Assembly (NCBI RefSeq): GCF_019799945.1
Contig: NZ_JABGCH010000010.1
Location: 84,554 to 148,553, forward strand
DNA from: Modestobacter marinus
GTDB taxonomy: Bacteria > Actinomycetota > Actinomycetes > Mycobacteriales > Geodermatophilaceae
Length of the DNA stretch: 64,000 bases
Direction: 5' to 3'
Part shown: positions 63,861 through 64,000 of the stretch, piece by piece
Layout: every line of letters begins with the position of its first letter
Position numbering within the stretch: the first letter of the stretch is position 1
Notes under the pieces: model-generated
The model's input: only the letters and a program-made list of their open reading frames with translations
Database searches by the model: none
Told to the model about the DNA's origin: nothing
Translations under genes and position numbers: made by a program

Positions 63861-64000
63861 ATGGCATACGAGGTGAAGGGCGTCGTCGCCCGCAGCAAGG
63901 GTGCTCCGGTGTCGATCGAGACGATCGTCGTCCCCGATCCCGGGCCGGGTGAGGCGGTGGTGGACGTGCAGGCCTGCGGGGTCTGCCACACCGACCTGCA
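63861..64000 (+). CDS. Mycothiol-dependent formaldehyde dehydrogenase (partial, 5' end)
   Basis: The first 46 codons of a zinc alcohol dehydrogenase running off the right edge. [34 protein letters not shown] and ACGVCHTDL closely resemble the start of S-(hydroxymethyl)mycothiol dehydrogenase (MscR/AdhE2 type), including the catalytic-zinc Cys and His. That enzyme oxidises the mycothiol adduct of formaldehyde, the toxic by-product when C1 from sarcosine or dimethylglycine escapes THF. ATG 63861 has GAGAGGAG upstream. Divergent from glyA. Confidence 0.87.
   Translation, partial: MAYEVKGVVARSKGAPVSIETIVVPDPGPGEAVVDVQACGVCHTDL

Overview
This window is chromosomal DNA of a very GC-rich actinobacterium. 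Codon use is strongly GC3-biased, GTG starts are common, and several genes look leaderless. Mycothiol and folate enzymes and the gene content (AdnAB, DUF3152, DUF3107, WXG100, Rv3235-like) fit the Geodermatophilaceae (Blastococcus, Geodermatophilus or Modestobacter type). That placement is an inference from composition and gene content. I see no tRNA, rRNA, CRISPR array, prophage or insertion sequence.

Region by region. Bases 1-5.1 kb hold a minus-strand cluster: M20 peptidase, a predicted pseudokinase, a DUF2510 membrane protein and a pair of M16 peptidases. The second M16 gene runs off the left edge. Bases 5.2-6.8 kb carry an epoxide-hydrolase-like enzyme and a DUF3558-type lipoprotein. Bases 6.8-25.8 kb form a conserved actinobacterial block: adnB and adnA, an alkyltransferase-like protein, a DinB-like protein, moeZ, a DUF3152 metalloprotease-like protein, TetR, DUF3107, a ferritin-like protein, a DEAD-box helicase and a PQQ-like propeller. 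As I recall it, this is the content and order of M. tuberculosis Rv3201c-Rv3212. Bases 25.8-36.4 kb are mixed: hydrolase, MpaB-like oxygenase, LysG/LysE pair, RecB-like nuclease, PHP phosphoesterase, Nudix, an HTTM membrane pair and a beta-propeller phytase. Bases 36.5-41.0 kb hold a WXG100 gene divergent from a large FHA-FtsK/SpoIIIE ATPase, a minimal type VII secretion-like pair. Bases 41-47.6 kb carry a WS/DGAT-like protein, TadZ/CpaB-like proteins, an excisionase-type HTH, LysM and Rv3235-like proteins.

Bases 47.6-64 kb are the most coherent part, a glycine, sarcosine and dimethylglycine one-carbon island. One minus-strand operon reads sdaA-purU-pabBC. A second reads glyA-soxB-soxD-soxA-soxG-dimethylglycine oxidase-fchA-folD-folP. 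A GntR regulator lies divergent to the first, and a mycothiol-dependent formaldehyde dehydrogenase lies divergent to the second. Demethylation of dimethylglycine and sarcosine loads methylene-THF. GlyA and SdaA turn glycine plus C1 into serine and then pyruvate. FolD, FchA and PurU oxidise surplus C1 to formate and recycle THF. pabBC and folP would supply the folate itself. The same 10-bp site (TGGTATATCA) occurs in both divergent promoter regions, which suggests one regulator for the whole island. The FolD lacks the cyclohydrolase lysine, and a separate FchA-type cyclohydrolase sits directly beside it.

A family of hairpin elements with a conserved outer arm (AAGGACCCC) and a conserved palindromic loop follows the stop codons of at least six genes. 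It looks like a clade-specific intrinsic terminator.
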